Positions 6,004-10,054 of a stretch of DNA of 10,054 nucleotides are shown here, piece by piece. Below the pieces are notes generated by a model that was not told the origin of the DNA, did not search any database, and saw only the letters and a program-made list of their open reading frames with translations. Made by a program: the position numbers and the translations under genes. Source of the stretch: Candidatus Uhrbacteria bacterium RIFOXYB12_FULL_58_10 (lineage in GTDB: Bacteria; Patescibacteriota; Patescibacteriia; UBA9934; GWF2-40-263); NCBI GenBank assembly GCA_943348955.1, contig CALQZE010000003.1, forward strand, positions 1-10,054, in the 5' to 3' direction. Each line of letters begins with the position of its first letter. Position 1 is the stretch's first letter.

Positions 6004-6021
6004 CGAGGTTCTGAAACCTCG
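6004..6021 (+). repeat. Inverted repeat / hairpin in the atpF leader
   Basis: CGAGGTT (6004-6010) and AACCTCG (6015-6021) form a perfect 7-bp stem with a CTGA loop. It ends 15 bases before the atpF ATG. The only SD-like bases upstream of atpF (GAGG, 6005-6008) are within this stem and too far from the start, so the hairpin could influence atpF translation or mark an RNA-processing boundary. Confidence 0.5.
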
Positions 6022-6036
6022 CTTATCTCCATACAT

Positions 6037-6588
6037 ATGGCTGATCCACAAGTTGTTGCGCAAGCAGTTGAAGCTTCCGGCGGAATTGGTACGCTCGGAA
6101 TCAATCTTAATATTTTTATCGCACAGCTCGTCAACTTTCTGGTTGTGTTGTTGGTGTTATGGAAATTTGCTTACAAACCTTTGGTGAAAATCTTAGACGA
6201 TCGTTCAAAAAAGATTGAAGAAAGTCTTAAAAACTCGGATGAGGTTGATCGTCGTATTGCGGAATTAGAGAAAGAACAACACGCAATGATCGCAACGGCA
6301 AAAGGTGAAGCGACACAAATTCTTGAAGCGGCACGAGCAGATGCAGAATCACGCAAACAAGAATTGTTGCTTGCAGCAAAAAAAGAAGTTGAACGCGTCG
6401 TCACTCTCGGAAAAGAACAACTCAAGGCGGAACAAGTAAACATGGTACGCGAAGCGAAAGCAGAATTGATCTTGATCGCGGTCGCGGCGACAAAAAAGAT
6501 TTTGGAAGAAACAGTTGATGAAAAAAAATCCAATGCGCTTGCGGAAGCCGTTGTGAAAAAAATGACGGCGTATGAAGATCACAAATAA
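6037..6588 (+). CDS. atpF: ATP synthase F0 subunit b
   Basis: Subunit b (183 residues) is the peripheral stalk, which holds the alpha3-beta3 head still against the rotor. One N-terminal membrane helix is visible (about 24-43: LNIFIAQLVNFLVVLLVLWKF), followed by the typical KPLVKILDDR junction. A long, heavily charged helix rich in Ala, Glu, Lys and Arg runs to the end and would form the dimeric right-handed coiled coil. Only one b gene appears in this operon, so a homodimer is expected. The ATG at 6037 has no usable Shine-Dalgarno sequence and is preceded by a hairpin. The 3' end overlaps atpH by 17 bases, which suggests coupled translation. Confidence 0.95.
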   Translation: MADPQVVAQAVEASGGIGTLGINLNIFIAQLVNFLVVLLVLWKFAYKPLVKILDDRSKKIEESLKNSDEVDRRIAELEKEQHAMIATAKGEATQILEAARADAESRKQELLLAAKKEVERVVTLGKEQLKAEQVNMVREAKAELILIAVAATKKILEETVDEKKSNALAEAVVKKMTAYEDHK

Positions 6589-6955
6589 ACAGCTCGCCGA
6601 ACAATTTATTTCCGTTGTTGAATCTGGCAATCAAAAAGAACTTGAGGCCGCATCAGATGTGTTAATCGCATGGCTTGCTTCACGCGGGGAATTGAAACGA
6701 TTCCGAGAAATCATTCGTGGAATCGATCAAGTCTGGAAAGATAAACACGGAATGGCAACCATCACGATTGAAACGGCTTATCCGATACCAACGTCTGTGA
6801 GATCAAATTTAGAAAAACAAGCTGTAGGTGCAGAAATTCGCGAACGTGTTGACGTCTCATTGATCGGAGGAGCACGCATTCGTATTGATGAACATTTGAT
6901 TGACGGATCCATAGATGGAGCTTTGAAACAATTAACGCACGCGTTAGAAAAATAA
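6572..6955 (+). CDS. atpH: ATP synthase F1 subunit delta (short form)
   Basis: The delta subunit (OSCP homologue) joins the top of the alpha3-beta3 head to the b stalk. The C-terminal signature is clear: VDVSLIGGARIRIDEHLIDGSI at about 94-115, matching the family D-x-S-L-I-G-G-x-x-x-R-I-x-x-x-x-I-D-G-S. At 127 residues the protein is about 50 shorter than the usual 175-180. The shortening falls in the N-terminal helical domain that binds the alpha N-terminus. Its ATG lies inside the end of atpF (17-base overlap, different frame) with no Shine-Dalgarno sequence, so it is probably translated by coupling. Only 13 bases separate it from atpA. Confidence 0.88.
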   Translation: MKITNKQLAEQFISVVESGNQKELEAASDVLIAWLASRGELKRFREIIRGIDQVWKDKHGMATITIETAYPIPTSVRSNLEKQAVGAEIRERVDVSLIGGARIRIDEHLIDGSIDGALKQLTHALEK

Positions 6956-6968
6956 ACGGTGAATCCTT

Positions 6969-8471
6969 ATGACAACAAAAACAGATATCGTCGACGCTCT
7001 CAAAAAATCGCTTGAATCTTTTCAATCGAATGCGTCCGAAGAACAAGTTGGTACCGTTTTATCCGTTTCAGACGGAACAGCGCGTATGAGCGGACTCTCG
7101 AGTGCAAAATCATCCGAGATGCTTGAATTTCCAGGCGGAGTGTTCGGTGTGGTTTTGAACTTGGAAGAAGACACCGTCGGTGCCGTTATTTTGGGTGATA
7201 CAACAAAGATCAAAGAAGGGGACACGGTTCGAGGTTTGGGACGTATTTTGTCCATTACTGTTTCTGACGATATCGTCGGACGCGTTGTCGATCCTCTTGG
7301 AAATCCAATCGACGGGAAAGGAAAAATCAACGCAACCAAATTTTTTCCAATTGAAAAAGTTGCTCCAGGCGTGATGACACGTAAGTCCGTTGGAGTTCCT
7401 CTTCAAACAGGAATCAAAGCGATTGATGCGTTAATCCCAATCGGACGTGGACAACGTGAGCTCATCATTGGAGATCGTCAGGTTGGAAAAACCGCGATTG
7501 CGATTGATACGATCATCAACCAAAAAGGACAAAACGTGAAATGTATTTACGTTGCCATCGGACAAAAGGAATCAAAGATCGCAAAGATCGTTGCAAAACT
7601 TGAAGCTGCTGGAGCGATGGAATACACAACGATCGTTGTGGCTGGTGCTTCTGATCCTGCAGCGCTTTCTTATATTGCTCCATACACCGGTTGTACGATT
7701 GGTGAATACTTCATGGCAAAGGGTGAAGATGCACTTGTTGTTTATGATGATTTATCAAAACACGCTTGGGCTTACCGTGAAATTTCTCTCTTGCTTCGTC
7801 GTCCACCAGGACGTGAAGCGTATCCGGGTGATGTGTTTTATTTGCACTCCCGTTTGCTTGAACGTGCAGCGCGTTTGAATGAAGACAATGGTGGTGGATC
7901 TCTCACAGCGTTGCCAATCATTGAAACACAAGCGGGCGACGTTTCTGCGTACATCCCAACAAACGTTATTTCTATTACAGACGGACAAATTTATCTTGAA
8001 AGTGATTTGTTCTACCGCGGAATTCGCCCGGCGCTTAACGTCGGACTTTCCGTTTCTCGTGTTGGTTCAAGTGCGCAAACAAAAGCGATGAAGAAAGTTG
8101 CGGGTAAATTACGTTTGGACCTCGCTCAATTCCGCGAGCTCGAAGCATTTGCTCAATTCGCAACAGATCTTGATCCACAAACACGTGCACAAATTGAACT
8201 CGGACGCCGAACAACAGAATTATTGAAACAACCACAATATCAACCACTTCCGTTTGAAGAACAGGTAACCGTTATTTTCTCTGTCACAAACGGATATCTT
8301 GAAAAAGTTCCAACAGAACGCGTCGTTGCTTGGGAAGAAGACTTCTTAAACTACATGCGCTCTTCAGGGGCTGAGGTATTGAAGAGTATTCGCACAGAAA
8401 AACAGATGACGGATGAAAACACAGCCGCATTGAAAACAACAATTGCAAGCTTTAACGAGCAATGGAAGTAA
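6969..8471 (+). CDS. atpA: ATP synthase F1 subunit alpha
   Basis: This is the non-catalytic nucleotide-binding subunit of the F1 head (500 residues; close to the usual 500-515). The Walker A motif GDRQVGKT is at residues 168-175, with valine where threonine is common. The Walker B strand ALVVYDD ends at D260-D261. The [11 protein letters not shown] motif carries the arginine finger (R364) that completes the catalytic site on the neighbouring beta subunit. The N-terminal beta-barrel region ([16 protein letters not shown]) is standard. A plausible Shine-Dalgarno sequence (GGTGA, 6958-6962) lies 6 bases before the ATG. No frameshift or missing segment is seen. Confidence 0.98.
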   Translation: MTTKTDIVDALKKSLESFQSNASEEQVGTVLSVSDGTARMSGLSSAKSSEMLEFPGGVFGVVLNLEEDTVGAVILGDTTKIKEGDTVRGLGRILSITVSDDIVGRVVDPLGNPIDGKGKINATKFFPIEKVAPGVMTRKSVGVPLQTGIKAIDALIPIGRGQRELIIGDRQVGKTAIAIDTIINQKGQNVKCIYVAIGQKESKIAKIVAKLEAAGAMEYTTIVVAGASDPAALSYIAPYTGCTIGEYFMAKGEDALVVYDDLSKHAWAYREISLLLRRPPGREAYPGDVFYLHSRLLERAARLNEDNGGGSLTALPIIETQAGDVSAYIPTNVISITDGQIYLESDLFYRGIRPALNVGLSVSRVGSSAQTKAMKKVAGKLRLDLAQFRELEAFAQFATDLDPQTRAQIELGRRTTELLKQPQYQPLPFEEQVTVIFSVTNGYLEKVPTERVVAWEEDFLNYMRSSGAEVLKSIRTEKQMTDENTAALKTTIASFNEQWK

Positions 8472-8475
8472 GGCT

Positions 8476-10054
<1,579 letters not shown>

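Overview
This window is ordinary bacterial chromosome interrupted by one unusual stretch. The left end (1-1617) carries the 3' end of a probable methionyl-tRNA synthetase gene, then a CvpA-family membrane protein and a TatD-family metal-dependent nuclease. All three run on the + strand with gaps of only 5-8 bases, so they look co-transcribed. The right end (4474-10054) is an F-type ATP synthase operon in the classical order atpI/Z-B-E-F-H-A-G-D. Its own promoter is at 4474-4502. The window ends inside atpD, and atpC would be expected just beyond it.

Between these two housekeeping blocks (about 1619-4437) lies a divergently transcribed pair of genes that I cannot assign to any family. One is a 294-residue protein on the - strand (1639-2523). 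The other is a roughly 545-residue protein on the + strand (2757-4394). Both have clear -35/-10 promoters with 17-base spacers, strong Shine-Dalgarno sequences, and intrinsic terminators. The shared control region contains several perfect inverted repeats. Their G/C content and codon choice (for example AAG rather than AAA for lysine in the larger gene) differ visibly from the flanking genes, which mostly lack Shine-Dalgarno sequences. The pair is therefore a compact, self-contained transcription unit, possibly acquired horizontally, and it is the best candidate here for undescribed biology. No function can be read from the sequence.

In the ATP synthase operon the catalytic residues of subunits a, c, alpha and beta are present where visible, so the enzyme should be functional. 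Three details stand out. The c subunit has a modified helix-1 glycine motif (G-x-A-x-A-x-S-x-G). The delta subunit is short (127 residues) and overlaps atpF. Perfect inverted repeats lie on both sides of atpE, in the only sizeable gaps of the operon.

The organism is a bacterium. Compact gene spacing, SD-poor starts, a minimal delta subunit and neighbouring genes of unknown family would suit a candidate phyla radiation (Patescibacteria) genome. That placement is a tentative inference; no rRNA or tRNA gene is present to support it.
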